Below are positions 52,267-60,596 of a stretch of DNA of 64,000 bases, in pieces. The position numbers were made by a program, and so were the translations under genes. Origin of the DNA: Lachnospiraceae bacterium (lineage in GTDB: Bacteria; Bacillota; Clostridia; Lachnospirales; Lachnospiraceae); NCBI GenBank assembly GCA_024696945.1, contig JAILGF010000185.1:28982-92981 (forward strand), read 5' to 3'. Under the pieces are notes generated by a model. That model had not been told where the DNA came from. It did no database searches and saw only the letters and a program-made list of their open reading frames with translations. Numbering within the stretch: position 1 is the stretch's first letter; every line of letters begins with the position of its first letter.

Positions 52267-52384
52267 AAATAAAATATTTAATAATTTTAAAAATATCTAT
52301 GGAAATTTTTAAAATAGTTTGGTAGAATAATCTTGGGATAGTTTATCCTAATAACCACCGTATTTAATTTCACAGGAGGAATCT

Positions 52385-52798
52385 ATGGAAGTCGTAAAGT
52401 CATTGATACAGAGTGAGAAGGATGGGTCACTTAGTTTTGGTGATTTTTCTTTAAAGGAGAAGCAGAAGAAATCAGATTTTAAGCATGAGGGTGATCTGTA
52501 CAAGGTTAAGTCCTTCTACGAGATCACAAGGCTTGAGAGAAACGGAGCGTTTGTTTATGAGTCGGTTCCGGGTACTTCTGTTTTTAATCTCAATGTTTCG
52601 GATAAGGAGATCGACTTTAGCCTGACCGGCAAGGGCGATATCCAGATTACAATGGAGCTTCAGGCAGAGAAGGAATATGAGGTTATCGTTGCGGGAGAGA
52701 GTCTCGGAGTTATGAAGACCAACCTCGGCGGAAAGCTTACCTTCAGTGTTGAAGCTGATGAGAACTCAAAGAGAGAAGTTAAGATCGTAGAGAAATGA
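52385..52798 (+). CDS. Small conserved protein often labelled endosialidase, function unknown
   Basis: A 137-residue cytoplasmic protein: VVKSLIQSEKDGSLSFGDF, FKHEGDLYKVKSFYEITRLERNG, FVYESVPGTSVFNL and VMKTNLGGKLTFSVE. Close relatives are common in Lachnospiraceae and are sometimes annotated endosialidase or chaperone, but I see no catalytic residues for that; treat the name as unproven. It is beta-rich, with no signal peptide or membrane segment. AGGAGG precedes the ATG. It has its own weak extended -10 (TGGTAGAAT near 52.32 kb) and a terminator, so it is monocistronic. Confidence 0.75.
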   Translation: MEVVKSLIQSEKDGSLSFGDFSLKEKQKKSDFKHEGDLYKVKSFYEITRLERNGAFVYESVPGTSVFNLNVSDKEIDFSLTGKGDIQITMELQAEKEYEVIVAGESLGVMKTNLGGKLTFSVEADENSKREVKIVEK

Positions 52799-52809
52799 TA
52801 AGCAGATCG

Positions 52810-52849
52810 ATGCGGCTGTTTTAGGGCAGCCGCATAATTCTGTTTTTTT
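52810..52849 (+). terminator. Terminator after the small conserved gene
   Basis: Perfect stem ATGCGGCTG / CAGCCGCAT with an 8-base loop, then AATTCTGTTTTTTT. Confidence 0.9.
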
Positions 52850-52861
52850 ATAGGGGTATTA

Positions 52862-54232
52862 ATGGCTAAACAAAAGAGTGTATTTTTCTGCAAGGAGTGC
52901 GGAGCAGAGTCAGCCAAATGGCTTGGACAGTGTCCTGCCTGCAAGGCGTGGGACAGCATGGTTGAAGAACCCGTGGCTCCCAAGTCGAAGGCTGTAAAAG
53001 GGGCAGCACAGGCAGGTCCGGGGCTTTTACAAAAGGCAAGGCCCGAGAGGCTGTCTCAGATCGAAACACATACCGATACAAGGATTGTTACGGGAATAGA
53101 AGAATTTGACAGGGTTTTGGGAGGAGGTATAGTTGATTCCTCCCTTGTTTTAGTTGGAGGAGATCCCGGAATAGGAAAATCAACCCTTCTTCTTCAGGTA
53201 TGCAAGGTTCTTGTCGGAATGAAACTGGATGTGCTTTACATCTCCGGTGAGGAAAGCGTAAGACAGATAAAGATGAGAGCGGACAGACTCGGCAGATTTG
53301 ACGGCGAACTGGAGCTTTTGTCGGAAACAAGCCTTGACAATGTAGAGGAAATAGTGATAGAGAAACGTCCGAAGGTGGTTGTTGTGGATTCGATACAGAC
53401 CATGTACAGGGACGATATTGCGGCATCGCCCGGAAGCGTCAGCCAGGTAAGGGAAACTACAGGCGCTCTGCTGAGGCTCGCCAAGGGCTATGGCGTGACC
53501 ATTTTCATTGTAGGCCATGTGACCAAAGAGGGTGTTGTGGCCGGTCCGAGAGTCCTTGAACACATGGTTGATACAGTTCTGTATTTTGAAGGGGACAATT
53601 CATCGGATTACAGGGTTTTAAGAGCAGTCAAGAACAGATTTGGTTCGACTAACGAGGTCGGTGTTTTCGAAATGAGGGGCAACGGCTTAAGAGAGGTCAG
53701 GAATCCTTCGGAATATATGCTTGCGGGTACTCCCGTGGGTGAGCCGGGTTCGGTGATTACGGCGACCATCGAAGGTACAAGGCCGATAATGCTGGAAATC
53801 CAGGCGCTGGTCTGCCAGACTGCGCTTAATATACCGAGAAGAACCGCTGTAGGTATTGACACAAACAGGGTAAATCTCTTGCTTGCGGTTTTGGAGAAAA
53901 AGCTGGGATTAAAGCTTTCCTTCTGCGATGCTTATGTTAATGTGGCCGGCGGCATGAAGGTGAACGAACCGGCACTGGACGTAGCTATTGTGATGGCTAT
54001 GCTTTCCAGCTATTCAAATAAACCCTTGGGAGAGAAGACCATATGCTTCGGTGAGGTAGGTCTTACCGGTGAGATCCGCGGAGTTTCCCAAGCAGAGCAG
54101 CGTGTCACAGAGGCTAAGCAGTTAGGTTATGAGACTGTAATCCTGCCGAAGGTAAATATAAGGTCTGCGAAAGAGTGCGGAGTGAAGCTCATAGGAGTAG
54201 GGCATATCTCCGAGCTTATGAGGTTATTTTAA
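52862..54232 (+). CDS. radA: DNA repair protein RadA
   Basis: A 456-residue RecA-family helicase that helps branch migration in recombination. The N-terminal C4 zinc finger (CKECGAESAKWLGQCPAC, about 10-27) is followed by the Walker A GDPGIGKSTLL (about 100-110), ISGEESVRQIKMRADRLG, the RadA-specific KNRFGSTNEVG (about 258) and a Lon-type C-terminal domain (NVAGGMKVNEPALDVAIVMAM). Normal length. GGGG lies upstream of the ATG. Its stop overlaps the start of the beta-propeller gene (TAATG). Confidence 0.96.
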   Translation: MAKQKSVFFCKECGAESAKWLGQCPACKAWDSMVEEPVAPKSKAVKGAAQAGPGLLQKARPERLSQIETHTDTRIVTGIEEFDRVLGGGIVDSSLVLVGGDPGIGKSTLLLQVCKVLVGMKLDVLYISGEESVRQIKMRADRLGRFDGELELLSETSLDNVEEIVIEKRPKVVVVDSIQTMYRDDIAASPGSVSQVRETTGALLRLAKGYGVTIFIVGHVTKEGVVAGPRVLEHMVDTVLYFEGDNSSDYRVLRAVKNRFGSTNEVGVFEMRGNGLREVRNPSEYMLAGTPVGEPGSVITATIEGTRPIMLEIQALVCQTALNIPRRTAVGIDTNRVNLLLAVLEKKLGLKLSFCDAYVNVAGGMKVNEPALDVAIVMAMLSSYSNKPLGEKTICFGEVGLTGEIRGVSQAEQRVTEAKQLGYETVILPKVNIRSAKECGVKLIGVGHISELMRLF

Positions 54233-55965
54233 TGTTCAAAAAGAAAAATATAATAATAAGCTTAATAGTTATCATTATATTAGCCATTTTATTTATAGGC
54301 TTCAAGCTCCTTGTTAAAGTCGGGAATCCGAAGTACTTCTACAATTACCTGCATGATGCGGCCGGAAGCCTGCCGGTGGAGTCATACACGGCAAATGCAA
54401 AGAGCGCGGATGACGGAAAGGCCAAGCCTACGGAGAATACGGACCCTGAGACGAAAGGGGTTATACAGTCGATAGAGGTTGACGGACAGAAGGTTAATTC
54501 CTATGAAAGAACTGAAAAGATTGAATTTACGGACGACCTGTTAAACGGTATTTCAGATATTTCGGGGCTTGTGACCTTTAGAGGCAATTATTCCAGGTCA
54601 AAATCATCCACAGGAACTCCTTCGGTAACAAAGGAAAAATTTGCTGAAAGCAAATGGACCTACAATACAGGTAAGATCTTAAAGAGCAACGGAGTTGATT
54701 ACTGGTCTGGAAACGGCTGGACGGGTCAGCCCCTGCTTGCAAAGTGGAGCAGTGAGACCAAGGCTGTAATGAACCTGAACGAGTCGGCCAAAAACAAGGA
54801 CGGACTTATCGAGGTTATATATCCCGGCATGGACGGCAGCATTCATTTCCTCGATATTGAAACGGGCGAGGAGACAAGACCTGAGATTTATGTGGGAATG
54901 ACCTTTAAGGGTACCGCATCTCTTTATCCTGACGGGAAAACACCGCTTCTGTTCTGCGGATCGGGCGATGCCCAGACAGGACCCTTCGGAGAGAACGTTT
55001 CACAGCGCTTCTACATTTATTCGCTGATAGACGGAACGCTTCTCTATGAGAGTGGCTACAACGATGATTTTGCACCGCGTATCTGGCACGCGTATGACAG
55101 CTCACCGGTTATCGATCCTATAACGGATACGCTTATATATCCGGGTGAGAACGGCGTAATATATACCATGAAGCTGAACACATCATACGACGAAGCAGCG
55201 GGAACATTGAGCGTAGCTCCCTCCGATATCGTTAAGTTCAGCTTCGATATCCCTGAAAAATACGCCGAAGGCGGCACTTTATGGGGAAGCGAATGCAGTG
55301 CATGTGTCTGGAACGGATATCTCTTTATAGGAGATAACGGCGGTTCGATTTATTGCCTCGACCTTAACTCCATGAAGATGGTGTGGATAAACGATGTGGC
55401 GGAAGACATCAACTCATCGCCCATCTTCGAGACGGACGGAGGAAATCATTTCCTATATGTAGCAACTACACTCAAATACGGTTACAATTCCCACAACATG
55501 GGCAAAGCTTCGATCTACAAGATGAATGCCGTAACCGGTGAGATCATCTGGAGGAAGCCTTATGAGGTACATACCGTAAAGGGCTATGCCGGCGGAGTTC
55601 TTTCAACGGGCGCTTTAGGAACCGGACTTGTTTCTGATTACATCTTTTATTCCGTATCAAAGACTCCCGACCTTGAGGGAGGTTATCTGGTAGCCCTCGA
55701 TAAGCATACGGGCGAGGAAGTCTGGACAAAGAAGCTTGATATGTATTCCTGGAGTTCAACGGTGTTCTTTACCTCAGAGCAGGGAAAGAATTATCTGATC
55801 CAGGGATGTCAGAACGGAGATCTGATCCTTTTTGACGCAAAGACCGGAAACGTTCTCGATACCGTAAATTTCGGTTCGGGAATCGAGGCAACTCCCGCAC
55901 TTTACGGGAACAGGCTGATACTTGCAACAAGAAGCGAGAAGATATTCGGAGTGAAGATAGAGTAA
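54232..55965 (+). CDS. Membrane-anchored PQQ-type beta-propeller protein
   Basis: A 577-residue exported protein: one N-terminal membrane segment (about 6-26), an acidic linker, then repeated beta-propeller blades of the PQQ/BamB type (about 120-577), for example MDGSIHFLDIETGEETR, LIYPGENGVIYTMKLN, FIGDNGGSIYCLDLNSMKMVW, ASIYKMNAVTGEIIW, LVALDKHTGEEVWTKKL and ILFDAKTGNVLDTV. The fold usually binds proteins or cofactors; no PQQ-dehydrogenase catalytic residues are evident. The ATG at 54232 overlaps the radA stop by one base and has GAGG upstream, so translation is coupled to radA despite the unrelated role. Confidence 0.8.
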   Translation: MFKKKNIIISLIVIIILAILFIGFKLLVKVGNPKYFYNYLHDAAGSLPVESYTANAKSADDGKAKPTENTDPETKGVIQSIEVDGQKVNSYERTEKIEFTDDLLNGISDISGLVTFRGNYSRSKSSTGTPSVTKEKFAESKWTYNTGKILKSNGVDYWSGNGWTGQPLLAKWSSETKAVMNLNESAKNKDGLIEVIYPGMDGSIHFLDIETGEETRPEIYVGMTFKGTASLYPDGKTPLLFCGSGDAQTGPFGENVSQRFYIYSLIDGTLLYESGYNDDFAPRIWHAYDSSPVIDPITDTLIYPGENGVIYTMKLNTSYDEAAGTLSVAPSDIVKFSFDIPEKYAEGGTLWGSECSACVWNGYLFIGDNGGSIYCLDLNSMKMVWINDVAEDINSSPIFETDGGNHFLYVATTLKYGYNSHNMGKASIYKMNAVTGEIIWRKPYEVHTVKGYAGGVLSTGALGTGLVSDYIFYSVSKTPDLEGGYLVALDKHTGEEVWTKKLDMYSWSSTVFFTSEQGKNYLIQGCQNGDLILFDAKTGNVLDTVNFGSGIEATPALYGNRLILATRSEKIFGVKIE

Positions 55966-56004
55966 AGCATATATAAGCAGATTATTAAAAGTTAAGGAAT
56001 ACCT

Positions 56005-56934
56005 ATGAAAATAAAGAATAAATTATATACGGTGCTGGTATGCTTCCTGATCCTTATTCTGCTTGCGGGGCTCGGTGCGTTTAAGCCGAAGATCGCCAAC
56101 GGAAAATCGGATTCTTCGGGCACAGAATCCGAGGCAAAAAGCACAACTGATACAGGTACGAAAAAGATAAAGAAGATCGGCGGGATTTCAAGCAGGATGC
56201 CCGAGAACAGCGCACTTGTTTTCTTTGGAAGCACCTTTGGACTGAAACTTACAAACTATAAAGGTTATAAAAATTTTGATGAGGCGCTCTTGGCGCTCAG
56301 ATCCGGCGAGACGGATGCGGTATGGGCCTGCGACGTCAGTGCCGATTATCTCTTAAAGATCAATGAGGACTTAGCAAAGGTAGATGCAGAGATTTCAGCT
56401 GATATCCAGAAAACTGAGGACGCCAGGTTTTCCTTCGGAATGGCCTTGAAAAAAGATTCGGGAGAAACCTTGAGGGATAAGATCAACGGTGCGATTTCAG
56501 ATATGAAGACCGATGGGACTCTAGCAGGTCTCATATCAAAGTATATCGAAAATGCGGAATACTATGAAACCGAACAGGGTAAAGAAGCACGTTTCTATCC
56601 TGATAAGATGAGAAACAACGGAAAAGACGGAACTATCACGATCGGAATAACAGGAGCAGTTCCTCCCATAGAGCTTTTGGATGAGGATATGGAGCCCTAC
56701 GGTTTTTGCGTAGCTTTCATGGATGAGATAGGGGCAAGGATAGGGAAAAAGGTTAAGTTCCTGTACATTGAGAATGAAACGGCTTTTACATCACTTATGT
56801 CGGGCAGAGTGGATTTGATCTTCTCATACGGAACCGGACGGATAACCACGGAATACAAGCAGAATTTCATAATGACAGACGGCTATTATGAAATGGGCAG
56901 ATATGATCTTATTTCTTTAAGGAGTACACAGTGA
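56005..56934 (+). CDS. Solute-binding protein-like, circularly permuted SBP_bac_3 order
   Basis: A 309-residue exported protein with an N-terminal hydrophobic segment (about 7-27, no lipobox Cys). Residues about 65-190 resemble the second half of a family 3 amino-acid-binding protein (VFFGSTFGLKLTNYKGYKNFDEAL, GETDAVWACDVSADYLLK, FSFGMALKKDSGETLRDKIN, DGTLAGLISKYIE). Residues about 205-305 resemble the first half (TITIGITGAVPPIELLDEDMEPYGFCVAFMDEIGARIGKKVKF, LMSGRVDLIFSYGT). The two halves are thus in reverse order compared with the family. The gene overlaps the permease gene by 4 bases. It probably binds an amino acid or small amine. Confidence 0.7.
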   Translation: MKIKNKLYTVLVCFLILILLAGLGAFKPKIANGKSDSSGTESEAKSTTDTGTKKIKKIGGISSRMPENSALVFFGSTFGLKLTNYKGYKNFDEALLALRSGETDAVWACDVSADYLLKINEDLAKVDAEISADIQKTEDARFSFGMALKKDSGETLRDKINGAISDMKTDGTLAGLISKYIENAEYYETEQGKEARFYPDKMRNNGKDGTITIGITGAVPPIELLDEDMEPYGFCVAFMDEIGARIGKKVKFLYIENETAFTSLMSGRVDLIFSYGTGRITTEYKQNFIMTDGYYEMGRYDLISLRSTQ

Positions 56935-57617
56935 AGGGATTTATCAACAATATATTTAACGCAATATCCGACAACCTGATCTCAGGCGGAGCATATTATT
57001 TAATAGCAAAGGCAGCGGTAGTAACGGTACTGATAGTGATAATCGCATGGATCATAGCATTTACCGCAGGTGTGGGCATTAGCTATCTTAAAAGCTATGA
57101 AAAGAAAGTAGTATCACGCCTTGGAAGAGCACTTTCCTTTATTTTGCGGAGTGTACCGGTACTTATTTCAATATGGCTTCTGCACTACTGCGTATTCGGG
57201 AGCAGTACCTTGAGCGGCATCATTACCGCTGGACTCTCAATAGGCTTGTACGGTGCCGGACATCTTTCGGAGATTATTTCTGAAAGCGTAAAAAAGACAC
57301 AGGAAAGGCTTTCCGGCGGAATAAAGGGAAAGCTTGAAAAATATTATTTCAGGATGGTCGTTCCCCAGGCAATGGAGGATTCAATGTTTCAGATAAAGAG
57401 GCTTGCCATCCAGCTCCTTCAGTGGACAACCGTTGCCGGCTACATTTCGGTAAACGATCTGACAAGCGTAATGTACGGGATCGGACACAGAACAATGTAT
57501 CCGTTCTTCTCGATAACATTCACCGGCATACTGTATATGTTGATTACGATTCTTATAGAGTGGATATTTAAAATACTGGAGAAGAAGCTCAAGGAATCAA
57601 ACGATAAGAAAATGTAA
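56931..57617 (+). CDS. Amino-acid ABC transporter permease (His/Glu/Gln/Arg/opine type)
   Basis: A 228-residue membrane protein with about five helices: [21 protein letters not shown] at the start, [37 protein letters not shown] (the RxxPxLxxI motif of polar amino-acid permeases), [20 protein letters not shown], and the EAA-like loop [20 protein letters not shown]. The start is GTG at 56931 with AAGGAG upstream, overlapping the binding-protein stop. No ATP-binding subunit gene is adjacent, so the ATPase must come from elsewhere. Confidence 0.78.
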   Translation: MKGFINNIFNAISDNLISGGAYYLIAKAAVVTVLIVIIAWIIAFTAGVGISYLKSYEKKVVSRLGRALSFILRSVPVLISIWLLHYCVFGSSTLSGIITAGLSIGLYGAGHLSEIISESVKKTQERLSGGIKGKLEKYYFRMVVPQAMEDSMFQIKRLAIQLLQWTTVAGYISVNDLTSVMYGIGHRTMYPFFSITFTGILYMLITILIEWIFKILEKKLKESNDKKM

Positions 57618-57658
57618 ACAAAACGTCAATTAATAAAGACGGACTGATAGAAAGGGGC

Positions 57659-58342
57659 ATGGTAAATATTATGGAAAGATCAGAGATTTTAAAGCATGTG
57701 GATCACACGCTGCTGGCACAGGGAGCTACATGGGAAGAGATAAAGGTTATATGTGACGATGCCATAAAGTACGGTACCGCCAGTGTATGCATACCGCCGT
57801 CCTTTGTTAAGCAGGTGGCAGAGTACTTTGGTGAAATAAAAGATTGCAAGAATAAACCTGCGGTATGTACCGTTATCGGTTTCCCGAACGGCTATATGAC
57901 TACGGCTGCAAAGGTGTTTGAAACCGAAGATGCGGTAAAGAACGGTGCGGACGAGATAGATATGGTCATTAACATCGGCTGGGCTAAAGCAGGAATGAAG
58001 GATAAACTGACAGAAGAAATAAAGGCCATAAAGACAGCCTGCAATGGGAAAATACTAAAGGTTATAATCGAAACCTGCCTTCTTACAGATGAAGAAAAGA
58101 TAATGCTCTGCAAGTGCGTAACGGAAGCAGGTGCGGACTACATCAAGACATCCACCGGTTTTGCAGGCGGCGGAGCAACATTCGATGATGTAAAGCTCTT
58201 TGCCGAAAATGTCGGTCCCGATGTAAAAATAAAGGCAGCAGGCGGAATATCCTCATTTGACGATGCGGAGAAATTCCTCGAGCTCGGCGCAGACCGCCTC
58301 GGCACCAGCAGGCTTGTAAAAATTGCAAAATCTTCGAGCTGA
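57659..58342 (+). CDS. deoC: Deoxyribose-phosphate aldolase DeoC
   Basis: A 227-residue class I aldolase splitting 2-deoxyribose-5-phosphate into glyceraldehyde-3-phosphate and acetaldehyde. Motifs: [69 protein letters not shown] and [14 protein letters not shown] with the Schiff-base Lys (Lys163 from this start). The ATG at 57659 has AAGGGG almost adjacent; the ATG four codons later fits the family start equally well. It precedes cdd by 30 bases, so both form a deoxynucleoside salvage unit. Confidence 0.96.
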   Translation: MVNIMERSEILKHVDHTLLAQGATWEEIKVICDDAIKYGTASVCIPPSFVKQVAEYFGEIKDCKNKPAVCTVIGFPNGYMTTAAKVFETEDAVKNGADEIDMVINIGWAKAGMKDKLTEEIKAIKTACNGKILKVIIETCLLTDEEKIMLCKCVTEAGADYIKTSTGFAGGGATFDDVKLFAENVGPDVKIKAAGGISSFDDAEKFLELGADRLGTSRLVKIAKSSS

Positions 58343-58372
58343 GATAAGGGAGACAAAGGAGGAACTTTAGAT

Positions 58373-58855
58373 ATGACCACTGACATAAAAGAAAAGAATG
58401 CACAGGTTCCGGCTAATATCGACCAGAATTTTCTGGTTACCGAAAGCTTGATAGATGAACTTGTAAAAAAAGCCTTCAGTATGAGGCAGTTCGCATATGT
58501 CCCTTACTCGGGATTTAAGGTTGGAGCTGCACTTCTCACAAATTCCGGTGAGATCTATGGTGGCTGCAACATAGAGAACGCTGCCTACGGACCTTCAAAC
58601 TGTGCGGAAAGAACCGCATTCTTTAAGGCGGTAAGTGAGGGAGAAAGAGAATTTGCCGCTATAGCCATAGTAGGCGGACCGGAATCGGGAGTAAAGGATT
58701 TCTGCCCTCCCTGCGGTGTTTGCAGGCAGGTAATGGCTGAATTCTGCTCACCGAAGGAATTCTATATAATACTTGCAAAGAGCTTGGAAGAGAAAAAAAT
58801 ATTCACCTTAGAGCAACTGTTCCCTGAGAGCTTTTCTTCTACAGATTTAAATTAA
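58373..58855 (+). CDS. cdd: Cytidine deaminase Cdd
   Basis: A 160-residue zinc enzyme deaminating cytidine and deoxycytidine. Motifs: YVPYSGFKVGAALLT, GGCNIENAAYGPSNCAERTAFF with zinc Cys and catalytic Glu in CAE, and CPPCGVCRQVMAEF with the other two zinc Cys. It is the short homotetrameric type, but with an N-terminal extension of about 25 residues. AAAGGAGG precedes the ATG. It follows deoC and closes the salvage pair. Confidence 0.96.
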   Translation: MTTDIKEKNAQVPANIDQNFLVTESLIDELVKKAFSMRQFAYVPYSGFKVGAALLTNSGEIYGGCNIENAAYGPSNCAERTAFFKAVSEGEREFAAIAIVGGPESGVKDFCPPCGVCRQVMAEFCSPKEFYIILAKSLEEKKIFTLEQLFPESFSSTDLN

Positions 58856-59076
58856 TTTGATCATATACTGTAATCAGCGATCAAATAAACTTTAAATCAA
58901 AGTGACAATAATTGACAATAAATAGGCAATAATAATAAAGACATCCGGGTATATTTTAGGTTATCTTATATGATAGCTTTGTGTAATCGGGTATCGGTTG
59001 GGGCCAAAACAGAGTTTTGCCTCAAATACATGAAGTTCATAGATAGTTATTTTGAGATGAAAGATTGGTGTAGATT
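58856..59076 (+). other. Intergenic leader of the VTC cluster
   Basis: 221 bases between cdd and the VTC gene. AT-rich, with TTGACA near 58.91 kb but no well-spaced -10, and an imperfect hairpin (GGGCCAAAAC / GTTTTGCC, near 59.0 kb). No riboswitch or open frame recognised. Confidence 0.5.
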
Positions 59077-59787
59077 ATGCCGGTTCAGCAGGTTTTTAAA
59101 AGATACGAAAAAAAATATTTGCTGACTGCCGATCAGGAGAAAAAACTCCTTGAAGCGGTAGACGGCCGTATGATAATGGACCAGTACGGCGAGCACATCA
59201 TCTGCAACATATATTTTGATGATGATATCTTTAGCCTCACCAGACATTCACTCGACAAGCCGTTGTACAAGGAAAAACTTAGGCTGAGAACCTACGGAGT
59301 GCCCGAGGACGAAAATCATACCGCATTTGTGGAGATAAAGAAGAAATTCGACGGAGTGGTATACAAACGAAGAGTTTCCATGAAGCTAAAGACTGCGGAG
59401 AAATATCTGTACGAGGGTATCCATCCCAAAAAGGATTCCCAGATACTCAGGGAAATAGACTGGTTCTTAAAGCTGCACGCTCCGGTAAAGCCTAAAGTAG
59501 TACTGACATACAAAAGGCGTGCTTTTTATGAGAAGGATTTCCCGGACTTTCGTATGACCATCGACAGGGACATTACCTGCAGATATGACGATCTTGATTT
59601 AAAACACGGAGTCAAGGGAGAAAAACTGCTTGCGGATGGGATATCACTGCTCGAAATAAAAATCCCGGGAAAAATGCCCTTGTGGATGAGCAAGCTTCTA
59701 TCGGAGCTTAAGATCTTTCCGGCATCGTTTTCAAAGGTTGGAACATACTATAAATCGACTCCGGAACTGAACCGGATCGTAAAATAA
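59077..59787 (+). CDS. VTC-domain polyphosphate polymerase-like protein
   Basis: A 236-residue protein matching the VTC domain (polyphosphate polymerase tunnel fold): KRYEKKYLLTADQE near the N-terminus, ICNIYFDDD, EKLRLRTYG, AFVEIKKKFDGVVYKRR, VLTYKRRAFY, RMTIDRDITCR and SLLEIKIPGKMP toward the end. These alternating basic and acidic strands line the catalytic tunnel in yeast Vtc4. Bacterial members are usually next to DUF4956 and CotH or beta-helix genes, as here. Polyphosphate synthesis by this bacterial subgroup is not proven. It precedes the DUF4956 gene by 14 bases. The RBS is weak (GGTGTAG). Confidence 0.88.
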   Translation: MPVQQVFKRYEKKYLLTADQEKKLLEAVDGRMIMDQYGEHIICNIYFDDDIFSLTRHSLDKPLYKEKLRLRTYGVPEDENHTAFVEIKKKFDGVVYKRRVSMKLKTAEKYLYEGIHPKKDSQILREIDWFLKLHAPVKPKVVLTYKRRAFYEKDFPDFRMTIDRDITCRYDDLDLKHGVKGEKLLADGISLLEIKIPGKMPLWMSKLLSELKIFPASFSKVGTYYKSTPELNRIVK

Positions 59788-59801
59788 CAGGAGGAAGAAA
59801 A

Positions 59802-60473
59802 ATGTTTGACAGTATCATAGAGTCGGTATACGCAACTACCGGAAAGGAATTCCTGATATGCTCGGGAGTATCTTTATTACTGGGACTTCTGCTGGCTCTG
59901 GTACATATGTACAAGAACGATTATTCCAAAAACATGGTTATCATGCTCGTTATACTGCCGTTTGCGGTACAGACGATGCTGATGCTGGTTAAGGGAAGCT
60001 TCGGAACCTCGATCGCAGTCATGGGCGCATTCAGCCTTGTAAGATTCCGTTCGGCACAGGGCAATGCAAGAGAACTTTCAAGCATTCTTGCCGGAGTGAC
60101 AATGGGACTTGCAATGTCACTCGGATACATAGGGATCGCAGCATGCGTATTCGTATTTGTAAGCGTTATAGTGATAGTACTTACAAGCATTAACTTCGGT
60201 GTAAAGAAGAGCTGCATTAGAACCCTGAAGATCGTAATCCCCGAGGACCTTGACTATGAAGGCGTATTTGACGATCTGTTCAACCAGTATACAAGCAAAT
60301 GGGAGTCGGTAAGGGTACATACAACAAATATGGGAAGCCTTTACGAGCTTACCTTCGATATAGTTCTGAAGAAGGACGTAAGCGAGAAGAAATTCATCGA
60401 TGATATCCGCTGCAGGAACGGCAACCTTAACGTAACATGCGGACGTCCCATCTCACCCAGAGAGGAACTCTAA
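59802..60473 (+). CDS. DUF4956 membrane protein
   Basis: A 223-residue protein with three to four membrane helices in the first 130 residues (about 22-38, 48-66, 105-128) and a soluble C-terminal domain (about 140-223, ACT/ferredoxin-like pattern CIRTLKIVIPEDLDYEGVFDDLF). The conserved region FGTSIAVMGAFSLVRFRSAQGNARELSSIL, with RFR at the membrane edge, marks DUF4956. The family is almost always beside VTC-domain genes and may export or stabilise the polymer; function is unproven. AGGAGG precedes the ATG. Confidence 0.9.
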   Translation: MFDSIIESVYATTGKEFLICSGVSLLLGLLLALVHMYKNDYSKNMVIMLVILPFAVQTMLMLVKGSFGTSIAVMGAFSLVRFRSAQGNARELSSILAGVTMGLAMSLGYIGIAACVFVFVSVIVIVLTSINFGVKKSCIRTLKIVIPEDLDYEGVFDDLFNQYTSKWESVRVHTTNMGSLYELTFDIVLKKDVSEKKFIDDIRCRNGNLNVTCGRPISPREEL

Positions 60474-60500
60474 CAAGAATTCTAATAAGAACTCTACATA

Positions 60501-60569
60501 TGTCATTCTGAGGACGAAGTCCGAAGAATCCTCTATAAACTAAGATTCTTCACTGCGTTCAGAATGACA
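60501..60569. repeat. Palindromic TGTCATTCTGAG-type repeat
   Basis: TGTCATTCTGAGGACGAAG...GAAGAATC pairs with GATTCTTC...GTTCAGAATGACA, giving a long imperfect hairpin between the DUF4956 and beta-helix genes. A half copy lies at 62324-62350. This repeat type is dispersed in many bacterial genomes. Confidence 0.8.
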
Positions 60570-60596
60570 ATAATAAGAAGAAATTAGGAGTAAAAA

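Noticed and set aside
52385..52798. Endosialidase activity of the small conserved protein
   Set aside because: The name circulates for relatives, but the 137-residue protein has no signal peptide, sialidase repeats or catalytic residues that I can see.
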